From contig CBDCAI010000004.1 of NCBI GenBank assembly GCA_965213845.1, positions 1,612,001 through 1,676,000 on the forward strand: a stretch of DNA of 64,000 nt. The letters are read 5' to 3'. Origin of the DNA: JBBROS01 sp965213845. GTDB lineage: Bacteria > Pseudomonadota > Alphaproteobacteria > Acetobacterales > Acetobacteraceae. Numbering within the stretch: the first letter of the stretch is position 1; the number at the start of each line of letters is the position of its first letter. The translations under genes and the position numbers were made by a program. This document shows positions 33,221-43,278 of this stretch, piece after piece. The notes under the pieces are model-generated. The model was not told the DNA's origin and did not search any database. It saw only the letters and a program-made list of their open reading frames with translations.

Positions 33221-34516
33221 ATGGAGCTCGAGCGTACAGCGGATCTGGGTGGGGCGGCCCGGGTTTCCACGCCCTCCGTTTCGGCGGTGCGGCGACCGGG
33301 GTTGTCGCGGAAGGCGCAGGTCCTGCTGCTGGTCCTGCTGGGCGGGCTGCTGCTGGGTGGCGTGATGGTGGGCCCGTCGCTGTATCGGCTGGCGGTGCCG
33401 GCGGTGGTGGCGCCGGCCGTGCCGTTGGCCGCCGCAGACGGGTTCAAGCCGACGGCGGCCCAGCTGGCCGGGCTGACGATCGAGCCGCTGGTGGCGACGC
33501 AGTTCCGGGCGGAGCGGACCGCCGAGGGCAAGATCGCGATCGACGACGACACGACGACGCCGGTCTATCCGCCCTATACCGGCCGGGTGAGCCAGGTGTT
33601 CGTGCGCGCCGGGGACCGGGTGGAGCGCGGGGCGCCGCTGTTCCGCATCGAATCGACGGACCTGGTGCAGGCGCAGAACGACTTCATCACCGCCAGCGCG
33701 ACGCTTGCCAAGACCCGGTCCCAGGTGGCGCTGCTGGGCCTCGCCGCACGGCGGCAGCAGGCGTTGTTCGCGGTCCAGGGTGCGGCGCAGAAGGACGTGC
33801 AGCAGGCCCAGGCGGACCTGGTGGGCGCGCAGAACGACCAGCGCAGCGCCGAGATCGCGCAGGCGGCGGTGCGGGACCGGCTGCGGATTTTGGGGGTGAC
33901 GGACGCGCAGCTGACCGAGCTGGACGCGACGCGGCGGACTTCGCCGCAGCTGACGGTGCCGGCGCCGATCTCGGGCACGGTGACGCTGCGCAAGCTGGGC
34001 CAGGGACAGTATCTCAACTCGGGCGCGACCGACCCCGTGATCACGATCGGCGACCTGGCGCATGTCTGGCTCGTGGCCAACGTGCGGGAGGGGGATGCGC
34101 CGCTGGTGAGGCTGGGCCAGGCGGTGGAGGTGCGGGTGACCGCGTTCCCGGACCGGGTGTTCAAGGCGACGGTGACGTATGTGGCGGCGGCGGTGGACGC
34201 CAGCACGCACCGGCTGCCGATCCGGGCGGAGGTGGACAATGCGGAGGGTCTGCTGAAGCCCGAGATGTTCGCGACCTTCACGATCGCGATCTCGGACGAG
34301 CATGCGGGCGTGGCCGTGCCGCAGGAGGCGGTGATCTACGAGGGCGACAAGGCGCGGGTCTGGGTGATGCGGGCCGACGGGACGATCGCGCCGCGGGAGA
34401 TCAAGGCCGGGGTGACGACGGGCAAGCTGGTGGAGGCCGTCTCGGGCATCACGGCCGGGGAGAAGGTGGTCACGCGCGGCAGCCTGTTCATCGACCGGGC
34501 CGCGACGCAGGACTGA
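33221..34516 (+). CDS. Efflux RND transporter periplasmic adaptor subunit (HlyD/CzcB-like)
   Basis: A 431-residue membrane-fusion protein. One N-terminal membrane helix (residues ~30-55), a lipoyl-like segment (YPPYTGRVSQVFVRAGDRVERGAPLFRIES), a helical hairpin (DFITASATL to RDRLRILGV) and a beta-barrel region are visible. This is the adaptor joining the RND pump at 34530 to the outer-membrane channel at 37697, and the three genes form an operon. The ATG at 33221 was chosen because it precedes the membrane helix and upstream in-frame sequence is Arg-rich. No His-rich metal-binding segment is evident. Confidence 0.93.
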   Translation: MELERTADLGGAARVSTPSVSAVRRPGLSRKAQVLLLVLLGGLLLGGVMVGPSLYRLAVPAVVAPAVPLAAADGFKPTAAQLAGLTIEPLVATQFRAERTAEGKIAIDDDTTTPVYPPYTGRVSQVFVRAGDRVERGAPLFRIESTDLVQAQNDFITASATLAKTRSQVALLGLAARRQQALFAVQGAAQKDVQQAQADLVGAQNDQRSAEIAQAAVRDRLRILGVTDAQLTELDATRRTSPQLTVPAPISGTVTLRKLGQGQYLNSGATDPVITIGDLAHVWLVANVREGDAPLVRLGQAVEVRVTAFPDRVFKATVTYVAAAVDASTHRLPIRAEVDNAEGLLKPEMFATFTIAISDEHAGVAVPQEAVIYEGDKARVWVMRADGTIAPREIKAGVTTGKLVEAVSGITAGEKVVTRGSLFIDRAATQD

Positions 34517-34529
34517 CGGGGACAGGGTC

Positions 34530-37500
34530 GTGAACGGGCTGGTCACATTCTCGCTGCGCAGCCGGGTGCTGGTCATCGTGCTGTTCATGGCGGTGCTGGG
34601 TGCGGGCGGGTTCGCGTTCAGCCGGCTGAACATCGAGGCCTATCCGGACCCGGTGCCGCCCTTGGTGGACATCGTGACGCAGTATGCCGGGCAGTCGGCG
34701 GAGGAGATCGAGCGGTATGTGACGATCCCGCTCGAGGTGCAGCTGGCGGGCATCCCGCACGTGACCTCGATCCGGACGGTGTCGCTGTTCGGGCTGTCGG
34801 ACGTGAAGGTGCAGTTCACCTACGACTTCACGTATGAGGAAGCCGAGCAGCGTGTGCTGAACCGGTTGTCGCAGCTGCCGCCGCTGCCGGGGGGCGCGCA
34901 GCCGGGCATCTCGCCGACCAGCCCCACCGGGGAGATCTACCGCTACCGGCTGGTGGGGCCGCCCGGGTTCTCGGTGACGGACCTGAAGACGGTGCAGGAC
35001 TGGGTGGTGCAGCGCAGGTTCCGGGCGGTGCCGGGGGTGGCGGACGTCACGGGGTGGGGCGGCAAGACCAAGACGTACGACGTGACGGTGGATCTCGGGC
35101 GGCTGCAGACCTACGGGCTGACGCTGGCGCAGGTGCTGACGGCGTTGAACAACAACAACAGCAACGTGGGCGGCAACACGCTCAACCTGGGGCCGCAGGC
35201 GGCCGTGGTGCGGGGCGTGGGGCTGATGCGCTCCATGGACGACGTGCGCAACACGGTGCTGACGCAGACCAACGGCGTGCCGGTGGTGATCGGCGACGTG
35301 GCGACGGTCGCGATCGGGAACCAGCCGCGGCTCGGGATCTCGGGCCAGGACGAGGACGACGACATCGTGCAGGGCATCGTGCTGATGCGGCGCGGGTCGG
35401 AGACGCTGCCGACCTTGAAGCTGGTCGAGGCGGCGGTCGAGAAGATGAACAACGAGAACGTGCTGCCGCCGGGGGTCCGGCTGGTTCCGTACTACGACCG
35501 GACCGACCTGATCGGAATCACGACGCACACGGTGATGCACAACGTGCTGGAGGGGATCGCCTTCATCTTCCTGGTGCAGTGGGTGTTCCTGGGCAACCTG
35601 CGCACCGCCTTCGTGGTGGCGCTGACGATCCCGTTCGCGCTGAGCTTCGCGCTGCTGGTGATGAGCCTGCGGGGCGAGTCGGCGAACCTGCTTTCGGTGG
35701 GGGCGATCGACTTCGGGCTGATCGTCGATGTGGCGGTGCTGATGGTGGAGAACATCTTCCGCCACCTGGTGGAGTCGGACGCCGGGCATGCGCCGAGCCG
35801 GACCCGGCATCTGGGCAGCAACAGCTGGCTGCCCGGGCGGCTCGGGATCATGCAGGGTGCGGCCGGCGAGGTGGGGAAGTCGATCTTCTTCTCGGCGGCG
35901 ATCATCATCGCGGCCTTCGTGCCGTTGTTCGGGCTGGGCGGGATCGAGGGGCACATCTTCTCGCCGATGGCCAAGACCTACGCCTATGCGCTGATGGGCG
36001 CGCTGCTGTGCTCGTTCACCGTCTCTCCGGCCTTGTCGGCGATGATCCTGCCGTTGCGGCTGGAGGAGAAGGAGACGATCGTGATCCGCGGGCTGCGGCG
36101 GGTGTACGAGCCGCTGCTGCGGATGGCGCTCGACAACGGGATCGTGACGCTGGGGGGCATGGCGCTGCTGCTGGTGCTGTGCGGGTTCAGCGCCGGGGCG
36201 TTGAAGATGGAGTTCCTGCCCAAGCTGGAGGAGGGCAACCTGTGGATCCGCGCGACCATGCCGACGGCGATCTCGCTGGAGGCAGGGGACGAGGCGGCGA
36301 ACGGGATGCGCAAGTTCATCAAGACGTTCCCGGAGACGGTGACCGTGGTCTCGCAGCATGGGCGGCCGGATGACGGGACGGATTCGACCGGGTACTTCAA
36401 CATCGAGTTCTACGTGCCGCTGAAGCTGCCGACGGAGTGGCCGGATGGCGTGACGAAGGAGAAGCTGACGGACGAGATCATCGGCGGGCTGACCGACCGG
36501 TACCCGGGCGTGGAGTTCAACGCGTCGCAGAACATCCAGGACAACGTGGAGGAGGCGGCTTCGGGGGTGAAGGGGGAGAACTCCGTCAAGGTGTTCGGGC
36601 CGGAGCTGAAGGTGCTGGAGGCGACAGCGGCGAAGATCAAGGACATCCTGAAGCAGACCAAGGGGGTGACGGACCTGGCCGTGGTGTCGTCGTTGGGGCA
36701 GCCGACCATCACCATCACGGTCGACCGGGCCCGGGCGGCGCGCTACGGGCTGGCGAGCGGGGACATCAACACCGCGATCCAGGCGGCGGTGGGCGGCCAG
36801 GCGGCGGGCGACATCTACGAGGGCGGCAGCGACCGGCACTTCCCGATGGTGATCCGCCTGGCCCCCGAATACCGGCAGAGCCTGGATGCGCTGCGCAACA
36901 TCACGATCGGCGCGACCTCGGCCAGCGGAGGCACGTATCTGGTGCCGATGAGCGAGGTGGCGGACATCAAGCTGACGACGGGTGCCGCCTTCGTCTACCG
37001 CGAGCAGCAGGAACGCTACGTGCCGATCAAGTTCAGCGTGCGGAACCGCGACGTGGGCAGCGCGGTGCTGGAGGCGCAGCGCCGGGTCCGGGACGAGGTG
37101 CTGCTGCCGCCCGGCGTGCGGCTGGAATGGGTCGGCGAGGTGGAGAACCTGCAGGAGGCCATCGCCCGGCTGTCGTTGTTGGTGCCGGTGAGCCTGGCGT
37201 TGATCCTGTTCCTGCTGTTCGGGCTGTTCGGGACGCTGAAGGACACGCTGCTGGCCGCGAGCGTGATCCCGATGGCGATGGTGGGGGGCATCTTCACGCT
37301 GGTGCTGACGGACACGCCGTTCAGCGTCTCGGCGGCGATCGGGTTCGTGGCGCTGTTCGGGATTTCGGTGATGGATGGGGTGATCCTGCTGGCCTATTTC
37401 CGCAAGCTGGCCTTCGAGGGGGTGACGGGGCGGCCGGCGATCCTGCAGACGTGCAGCGTGCTGATGCGGCCGGTGTTCATGACGTGCGTGGCGGCCTGCG

Positions 37501-37700
37501 TGGGGCTGCTTCCGGCGGCGGTGTCGAACGGGATCGGGTCGCAGGTGCAGCGGCCGCTGGCGCTGGTGGTGGTGGGCGGGATCATCGTGGCGCCGCTGCT
37601 GATATTGGTGGTGCTGCCGGTGCTGATCGAGGTGTTCACGGCGCGGGAGAAGCGGGTGGCGGCGCCCGATCCCGCGCTGCAGCCGAGTGCCGGGGAATGA
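34530..37700 (+). CDS. Efflux RND transporter permease subunit, heavy-metal (CzcA/CusA) type
   Basis: A 1056-residue inner-membrane RND pump with the usual layout of 12 transmembrane helices and two large periplasmic loops. The heavy-metal subgroup signature in TM4 reads DFGLIVDVAVLMVEN (Asp394, Asp400, Glu407). The three acidic residues needed for proton coupling in CzcA are kept, but the Gly after the second Asp is Val here. The FAFSRLNIEAYPDPVPPLVDIVTQYAGQSAEEIERYVT start is typical of HME-RND. The substrate is probably a metal cation, but not all members of this group pump metals. It starts at GTG 34530, 13 bp after the adaptor gene, and overlaps the next gene by 4 nt. Confidence 0.94.
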   Translation: MNGLVTFSLRSRVLVIVLFMAVLGAGGFAFSRLNIEAYPDPVPPLVDIVTQYAGQSAEEIERYVTIPLEVQLAGIPHVTSIRTVSLFGLSDVKVQFTYDFTYEEAEQRVLNRLSQLPPLPGGAQPGISPTSPTGEIYRYRLVGPPGFSVTDLKTVQDWVVQRRFRAVPGVADVTGWGGKTKTYDVTVDLGRLQTYGLTLAQVLTALNNNNSNVGGNTLNLGPQAAVVRGVGLMRSMDDVRNTVLTQTNGVPVVIGDVATVAIGNQPRLGISGQDEDDDIVQGIVLMRRGSETLPTLKLVEAAVEKMNNENVLPPGVRLVPYYDRTDLIGITTHTVMHNVLEGIAFIFLVQWVFLGNLRTAFVVALTIPFALSFALLVMSLRGESANLLSVGAIDFGLIVDVAVLMVENIFRHLVESDAGHAPSRTRHLGSNSWLPGRLGIMQGAAGEVGKSIFFSAAIIIAAFVPLFGLGGIEGHIFSPMAKTYAYALMGALLCSFTVSPALSAMILPLRLEEKETIVIRGLRRVYEPLLRMALDNGIVTLGGMALLLVLCGFSAGALKMEFLPKLEEGNLWIRATMPTAISLEAGDEAANGMRKFIKTFPETVTVVSQHGRPDDGTDSTGYFNIEFYVPLKLPTEWPDGVTKEKLTDEIIGGLTDRYPGVEFNASQNIQDNVEEAASGVKGENSVKVFGPELKVLEATAAKIKDILKQTKGVTDLAVVSSLGQPTITITVDRARAARYGLASGDINTAIQAAVGGQAAGDIYEGGSDRHFPMVIRLAPEYRQSLDALRNITIGATSASGGTYLVPMSEVADIKLTTGAAFVYREQQERYVPIKFSVRNRDVGSAVLEAQRRVRDEVLLPPGVRLEWVGEVENLQEAIARLSLLVPVSLALILFLLFGLFGTLKDTLLAASVIPMAMVGGIFTLVLTDTPFSVSAAIGFVALFGISVMDGVILLAYFRKLAFEGVTGRPAILQTCSVLMRPVFMTCVAACVGLLPAAVSNGIGSQVQRPLALVVVGGIIVAPLLILVVLPVLIEVFTAREKRVAAPDPALQPSAGE

Positions 37701-39241
37701 AGGCCGGACGCTTCATGCGGGCGGTGTGGGCACGCCCGTTGTTGCTCGGGTGGGTGCTGGCGGGCTGTGCGGTGGGGCCGGATTTCCAGACGCCCGCTGC
37801 CCCCGCGGTCGAGGGCTATACGAAGGAGACGCTGGCCGCGCAGGCGGGGCAGCCGCCGGCGGCCGGGGCGCCGGCGGCCGAGCCGCAGCGGTTCGTGGGT
37901 GCCGAGGACATCCCGGGACAGTGGTGGACGCTGTTCCGGTCGCCCGGGCTGAACGCGGTGGTCGAGCGGGCGCTGCAGGCGAACCCGACGCTGGAGGCGG
38001 CGCAGGCGGCGCTGCGGCAGTCGCGGGAGCTGGTCTATGCGCAGGAGGGCGCGCTGTTCCCCACGGTGTCCGGCAGCTACCAGCCCAGCCGGAACAAGAC
38101 GGCGACCGCGTCGCTGCAGCCGGTGGGGTATTCGCCCTACTACAACCTGCAGACCTTGCAGCTGAACGTGTCGTATGTGCCGGACGTTTGGGGCGGGATG
38201 CGGCGGCAGATCGAGGACCAGCGGGCACAGGCGGAGTCGCAGCGGTTCCAGCTGGAGGCGACGTACCTGACGCTGACGTCGAACGTGGTGTCGGCGGCGG
38301 TGCAGGAGGCGTCGTTGCGCGGGCAGATCGCCGCGACCGAGGAGATCATCGCGATCGAGAACCGGTCGTTCCAGGTGCTGCAGAAGCAGCAGGCGCTGGG
38401 CGGCGTGTCGGGCGGCGACGTGCTGGTGCAGCAGGCGTTGCTGGCCACGGCGCTGGCGACGCTGCCGCCGCTGCGCAAGCAGCTGGCGATCCAGCGGGAC
38501 CAGCTGACGGCGTTGACGGGGCGGCTGCCGAGCCAGGAGCTGGACGAGACGTTCGACCTGTCGACCTTCACCCTGCCGATGGACCTTCCGGTCAGCCTGC
38601 CGTCGCGCCTGGTGGAACAGCGGCCGGACATCCGGCAAGCGACGGCGAACCTGCAGTCGGCAAGCGCGCTGATCGGGGTTGCGGTGGCGAACCGGCTGCC
38701 GAACCTGTCGCTGACGGGGGTGCTGGGCAGCAGCCCGGCGCGGCTGAGCGGGCTGTTCACGCCAGGAAACGGCTTCTTCACCCTGGCGGCGGCGGTGACG
38801 CAGCCGATCTTCCAGGGCGGGACGCTGTTCCATCGGGAGCGTGCGGCGGAGGCGAACTTCGACCAGGTGGCCGCGCAGTACAAGAACGTGGTGGTAACGG
38901 CGTTCCAGAACGTGGCCGACAGCCTGCGAGCGCTGCAGGCGGATGCGGATGCGGTGAACGCGGCGCTGATCGCCGAGAAGGTGGCGGGAGACAGCCTGCG
39001 GATCACGCAGGCGCAGCAGCGGTTGGGCCAGGTGGGGCAGCTGTCGCTGTTGACGGTGCAGCAGACGTATCAGCAGGCGCTGATCAACCTGGTGCAGGCG
39101 AAGGCGGCGCGGCTGGCGGACACGGCGGCCCTGTTCCAGGCCCTGGGCGGCGGCTGGTGGAACCGCGACGACGTGAAGGTCGACGACTACAGGGGGAACT
39201 CGGTGTCCGGGCTGTTTGGCCTTCGGAGTCGGCGACCCTAA
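37697..39241 (+). CDS. Efflux outer-membrane channel lipoprotein (NodT/TolC family)
   Basis: A 514-residue outer-membrane factor. The signal peptide ends at the lipobox LAGC, followed by AVGPDFQTPAAP, the common NodT-type start. Two OEP domains are present, with the LQANPTLEAAQAALRQSR and RPDIRQATANLQSASALIGVAVANRLPNLSLTG motifs. The ATG at 37697 overlaps the RND permease stop by 4 nt. It completes a three-part efflux system. No terminator is visible in 39242-39395. Confidence 0.95.
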   Translation: MKAGRFMRAVWARPLLLGWVLAGCAVGPDFQTPAAPAVEGYTKETLAAQAGQPPAAGAPAAEPQRFVGAEDIPGQWWTLFRSPGLNAVVERALQANPTLEAAQAALRQSRELVYAQEGALFPTVSGSYQPSRNKTATASLQPVGYSPYYNLQTLQLNVSYVPDVWGGMRRQIEDQRAQAESQRFQLEATYLTLTSNVVSAAVQEASLRGQIAATEEIIAIENRSFQVLQKQQALGGVSGGDVLVQQALLATALATLPPLRKQLAIQRDQLTALTGRLPSQELDETFDLSTFTLPMDLPVSLPSRLVEQRPDIRQATANLQSASALIGVAVANRLPNLSLTGVLGSSPARLSGLFTPGNGFFTLAAAVTQPIFQGGTLFHRERAAEANFDQVAAQYKNVVVTAFQNVADSLRALQADADAVNAALIAEKVAGDSLRITQAQQRLGQVGQLSLLTVQQTYQQALINLVQAKAARLADTAALFQALGGGWWNRDDVKVDDYRGNSVSGLFGLRSRRP

Positions 39242-39395
39242 TCTAACTTCGACAGTATAGAACATGTCCGCGCCGTTGCAGCCAAGCAACACCGCCTGAG
39301 ACATGCATGGAACTTTTATCCGGTTCGGCCCCACGGCTCCGTGTCGAGGCACCGGCTTTCCGGCCGGGCGTGGACCCATCGGAGGTGTTTTCTTG

Positions 39396-41087
39396 ATGCG
39401 ACGCTATCTTTCGGCGGGCTCCGCCCTGGGGGTCGTGCTGCTGCTCCCGGTTTCGGCCTTCGCCCAGCAGAACTCTGCCGCGCCCACGCCGGCATCGCCG
39501 GGCTCCCCGGCCCGCGTCTCGACCGCGGTGCCTGCGGCTGCGGACTGTTCGGTGAACCCGGACCCCTACAAGAACTACCAGTGCCTCGACCCCTATCTGG
39601 GCACGGGGGTCTTCGAGCGGCTGTACAACTACTACAAGCTCGAGCTGGGTCAGCCCGCAGCCCCGTCCGATCCGTCGGCCCCGGCCGGACGCCGGGCCGA
39701 CTGGCCGCCGACGCCGGTCACGATCCCGCCGATGCCGTTCACGGAATGGCCGTATGGCGGCACGACCGCGCTGGGCGTGAACCGGCCGAGCTCGGTCGAC
39801 AGCCCGCTGATGGTGGCGATCGCCAATACCGGGGTCGGGCGCTTCCTGAACGACAACCACATCCAGGTGTATGGGTGGGTCGACCCCGGCGGAAACATCA
39901 GCAGCAGCACCCGGCGGCCTGCGGGCAACGCGCCGATCGGCTATGCCTACACGCCCAACACGGTGCAGCTGGACCAGGCGGTGGTCTATGTGGAGCGGAC
40001 GCCGGACACGGTGCAGACGGACCACATCGACTGGGGCTTCCGCGTCGCGGGGATCTATGGCGAGAACTACCGCTACACCACGTCGTACGGGCTGGCGAGC
40101 TCGCAGCTGCTCAAGCATAACAACGTCAACGGGTATGACTTCCCGATGGTGTATGGCGAGGTGTTCATCCCGCAGATCCTGAACGGGCTGATGATCCGCG
40201 TCGGGCGCTACATCTCGTTGCCGGACATCGAGGCGCAGCTGGCACCGAACAACTACATGTATACGCATTCGTTCACGTATACGTACGACAACTACACCAA
40301 CACGGGTGTCCAGGGCACGCTGGCGATCACGAAGAACCTGATCCTGCAGCTGGGGATCAGCGACGGCACGGAGGCGCCGCTCTGGCACTTGTCGTCGCGG
40401 GCGACGAACCTGTTGCCGAACAACGCGCTGTATGGCGGCACGTCGTTCATGAAGGACCCGGGCGCGCAGCCCACCTTCACCGGATGCGTGCGGTACAGCT
40501 TCAACGACGGGAATGACAACATCCAGCCCTGCGCCAACGGGATCAACCGCGGCAACTGGGGCTACAACAACCTGCAATGGTACGGCGTCACGTACTATCA
40601 CAAGTTCAACGACCATTGGCATGTGTCGCTGGAAAGCTACTACGAGTATCAGCGGGGCGTGCCGAACGCGAACAACGCCCAGGCGCTGGCGATCTACCAG
40701 GGGGGCGGGACGCCGTTCTCGCCGTCGATCCTGCCGATCAACGGGCCGAACCTGGCGCAGTGCAAGGACCCGAACCGGCTGCGCTGCACGGCCAATGCGG
40801 TCGGTGCGCTCGCCTACATCAACTACTCGCCCGACCCGTTGAACAACTTCTCGTTCCGCCCGGAATACTACTACGACGCGCAGGGCCAGCGGACCGGGAC
40901 GAAGGCACGCTACTACGAGTACACGCTGGGCTGGCAGCACTGGCTTTCGCCGCAGATCGAGTTCCGGCCGGAGATCGGCTACTGGATGGCGTCGAAGAAT
41001 GCCTTCGACGGCAGCCCGAGCCGGGGGATCGCGCCGGACAAGAACCACGTGATCCTGGGTGCCAGCGACGTGATCTTCCACTTCTAG
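39396..41087 (+). CDS. Outer-membrane beta-barrel protein (BBP2-like porin family)
   Basis: A 563-residue exported protein with a good ribosome-binding site (GGAGGTG, 39381-39387) before ATG 39396 and a signal peptide ending AFAQQ. After a Pro/Ser-rich spacer it shows alternating aromatic strands (HIQVYGWVDPGGNIS, WGFRVAGIYGENYRYT, MIRVGRYISLPDIEAQLAPNN, WHVSLESYYEYQ) and ends in Phe (VIFHF), as outer-membrane barrels do. The layout fits BBP2-type porins common in Acetobacteraceae; cargo is unknown. It follows the RND operon but probably has its own promoter, and is closed by a strong terminator. Confidence 0.88.
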   Translation: MRRYLSAGSALGVVLLLPVSAFAQQNSAAPTPASPGSPARVSTAVPAAADCSVNPDPYKNYQCLDPYLGTGVFERLYNYYKLELGQPAAPSDPSAPAGRRADWPPTPVTIPPMPFTEWPYGGTTALGVNRPSSVDSPLMVAIANTGVGRFLNDNHIQVYGWVDPGGNISSSTRRPAGNAPIGYAYTPNTVQLDQAVVYVERTPDTVQTDHIDWGFRVAGIYGENYRYTTSYGLASSQLLKHNNVNGYDFPMVYGEVFIPQILNGLMIRVGRYISLPDIEAQLAPNNYMYTHSFTYTYDNYTNTGVQGTLAITKNLILQLGISDGTEAPLWHLSSRATNLLPNNALYGGTSFMKDPGAQPTFTGCVRYSFNDGNDNIQPCANGINRGNWGYNNLQWYGVTYYHKFNDHWHVSLESYYEYQRGVPNANNAQALAIYQGGGTPFSPSILPINGPNLAQCKDPNRLRCTANAVGALAYINYSPDPLNNFSFRPEYYYDAQGQRTGTKARYYEYTLGWQHWLSPQIEFRPEIGYWMASKNAFDGSPSRGIAPDKNHVILGASDVIFHF

Positions 41088-41109
41088 CCGAAGCCTCGAT
41101 CGACGACGG

Positions 41110-41139
41110 AACGGCCGGGCCCCAAGCCCGGCCGTTCGC
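41110..41139 (+). terminator. Rho-independent terminator after the BBP2-like gene
   Basis: A perfect 11-bp stem AACGGCCGGGC / GCCCGGCCGTT (41110-41120 with 41126-41136), a 5-nt CCCAA loop, and CGCGTTT after it. It lies 22 bp past the stop codon and separates the barrel gene from the hyuA operon. Confidence 0.88.
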
Positions 41140-41223
41140 GTTTCCCGTGCAGATGGGCCCTTCCCCCGGGGGCCGGGGCGCGCGATCATCGCAGCGCAGC
41201 ATGGGCGCTGCGAGGGATGGTGG

Positions 41224-43278
41224 ATGGCTTGGCGGATCGGCGTGGACTCGGGCGGCACCTTCACGGACCTTTGCCTGTTCGACGACGAGTCCGGCCGGGT
41301 GGAGGTGTGGAAGGTGCCGTCCACGCCCGACGACCCCAGCCGGGGCATCGCGGACGGGGTGGCCGAGAGCGTCGGCCGGGTGGGCGCGACGTTCGACCAG
41401 GTCGGGTATTTCGGCCACGGCACGACGGTGGCGACCAACGCGCTGATCCAGCTGCGGGGCGTGCGGACGGGGCTGATCACAACGGACGGGTTCCGCGACC
41501 TGCTGGAGATCGGGCGGCAGAAGCGGCCGGACCTGTACGACATGCAGGTGGACAAGCCGCAGACGCTGGTCAGCCGCGACCTGCGGCTGGAGGTGACGGA
41601 ACGGGTGCGCCACGACGGCACGGTGGAGGCGGCGCTGGACGAGGCCGGGTTGCGGACCGCGGCCCGGACGCTGCGCGCGGCCGGGGTGGAGGCGGTGGCG
41701 ATCTGCTTCCTGTACGGGTTCCTGCGGCCCGCGCATGAGCAGCGGGCGCGGGAGATCGTCGCCGAGGAGTTGCCGGACGCCTTCGTCAGCACGTCGCACG
41801 AGGTGGCGCCCGAGTTCCGCGAGTTCGAGCGGATGAGCACGGCGGTGGTGAACGCCTATCTGGGCCCGGTGATGCAGCGCTACATCGAGCGGCTGGGCGG
41901 GCGGCTGCGGGAGGCCGGGCTGCGGGCGGCGCCGCACCTGACGCAGTCGAACGGCGGGGTGATCGGGTTCGACACGGCGGCGGCGCTGCCGGTGCGGACG
42001 GTGCTGTCGGGGCCCAGCACCGGGGTGGTGGCGGCGCAGGCGCTGGCCGGCATGGTGGGCATGCCGGACCTGATCACCTTCGACATGGGCGGCACCAGCA
42101 CGGACGTGGCGCTGCTGACCGGCGGCGCCTGCCGGATGGCGAGCGAGGCGGAGGTGCACGGCTACCCGATCAAGGCGCCGATGCTGGACATCCATACGGT
42201 GGGGGCGGGCGGCGGCAGCATCGCGTTCATCGATGGCGGCGGGCTGCTGAAGGTGGGGCCGCGCAGCGCGGGCGCCCATCCCGGCCCCGTCTGCTACGGC
42301 CTGGGCGCGACCGAGCCCACGGTGACCGACGCCAACGTGGTGCTGCAGACGTTGAACCCCACGCATCTGCTGGGCGGGCGGATGGCGGTGCGGCAGGATC
42401 TGGCGCGGGCGGCGATCGAGCGCCTCGCGGGGCCGCTGGGGCTCGATGTGATGGCGACGGCGCAGGGCATATTGTCGGTGGTCACGGCCAACATGGTGCG
42501 GGCGATCCGGGTGATCTCGGTGCAGCGGGGCTACGACGTGCGGGACTACACGCTGGTGGCGTTCGGCGGTGCCGGCCCGCTGCATGCGGCGCGGCTGGCG
42601 CGGGAGCTGGACATGCCGCGCATCCTGGTGCCGCGGAACCCCGGCATCCTATGCGCGATGGGGCTGCTGCTGACCGACCTGCGGGCGGACTTCGCCAGCA
42701 CGCGGCTGGTGACGCTTGACACGGCGGCGCTGCCGGCGCTGGCGGCGGACTTCGAGGCGCTGCTGGCCCGGGCGGCGGCCTGGTTCGCGGCGGAGCACAT
42801 CCCGCCCGCGGCGCAGCAGACCGTGCGGACGGTGGACATGCGCTACGCCGGGCAGAACTACGAGCTGCCGATCGCGGTGCCGGAGGGGGCGATCACGAGT
42901 GCCACGCTCGATGCGCTGGCCGAGGGGTTCGACGCGGCGCATCGGCGGATGTACGGGTTCGCCGCGGAGGGGGAGACGGTGCAGCTGGTGACCTACCGGG
43001 TTGGCGCGGCCGGGCTGGTGCCGAAGGCGGCGTTCCAGCCGCGGCCGGAGGGGCCGGCGGACGCCGGGGCGGCGGTCATGGGGCAGCGGGAGGTGTGGCT
43101 GCCGGAGGCGGGCGGCTTCGTCGCGTGCCCGGTGTACGACCGGGAGCGGCTGCTGCCCGGCCACCGCATCGCGGGCCCCGCCATCGTCGAGCAGATGGAC
43201 GCGACGACGGTCGTGCTGCCGTGCATGACGGGGCGCGTCGAGCCTTATGGCAACCTGATCCTGGAAGTGGAAACCTGA
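41224..43278 (+). CDS. hyuA: Hydantoinase/oxoprolinase subunit A (HyuA, ATP-dependent)
   Basis: A 684-residue protein of the hydantoinase/5-oxoprolinase alpha family, which uses ATP to open cyclic amides such as 5-oxoproline or N-substituted hydantoins. The actin-like ATPase signatures are IGVDSGGTFTDL (5-16), GHGTTVATNALIQ, ITFDMGGTSTDVALL and VGAGGGSIAFIDGGG. Its stop overlaps the hyuB start by one base (TGATG). Together with the downstream peptide-type ABC importer it probably forms an uptake-and-hydrolysis operon for a cyclic amide or pyroglutamyl compound. The exact substrate cannot be inferred; acetone-carboxylase relatives share the fold. Confidence 0.94.
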   Translation: MAWRIGVDSGGTFTDLCLFDDESGRVEVWKVPSTPDDPSRGIADGVAESVGRVGATFDQVGYFGHGTTVATNALIQLRGVRTGLITTDGFRDLLEIGRQKRPDLYDMQVDKPQTLVSRDLRLEVTERVRHDGTVEAALDEAGLRTAARTLRAAGVEAVAICFLYGFLRPAHEQRAREIVAEELPDAFVSTSHEVAPEFREFERMSTAVVNAYLGPVMQRYIERLGGRLREAGLRAAPHLTQSNGGVIGFDTAAALPVRTVLSGPSTGVVAAQALAGMVGMPDLITFDMGGTSTDVALLTGGACRMASEAEVHGYPIKAPMLDIHTVGAGGGSIAFIDGGGLLKVGPRSAGAHPGPVCYGLGATEPTVTDANVVLQTLNPTHLLGGRMAVRQDLARAAIERLAGPLGLDVMATAQGILSVVTANMVRAIRVISVQRGYDVRDYTLVAFGGAGPLHAARLARELDMPRILVPRNPGILCAMGLLLTDLRADFASTRLVTLDTAALPALAADFEALLARAAAWFAAEHIPPAAQQTVRTVDMRYAGQNYELPIAVPEGAITSATLDALAEGFDAAHRRMYGFAAEGETVQLVTYRVGAAGLVPKAAFQPRPEGPADAGAAVMGQREVWLPEAGGFVACPVYDRERLLPGHRIAGPAIVEQMDATTVVLPCMTGRVEPYGNLILEVET

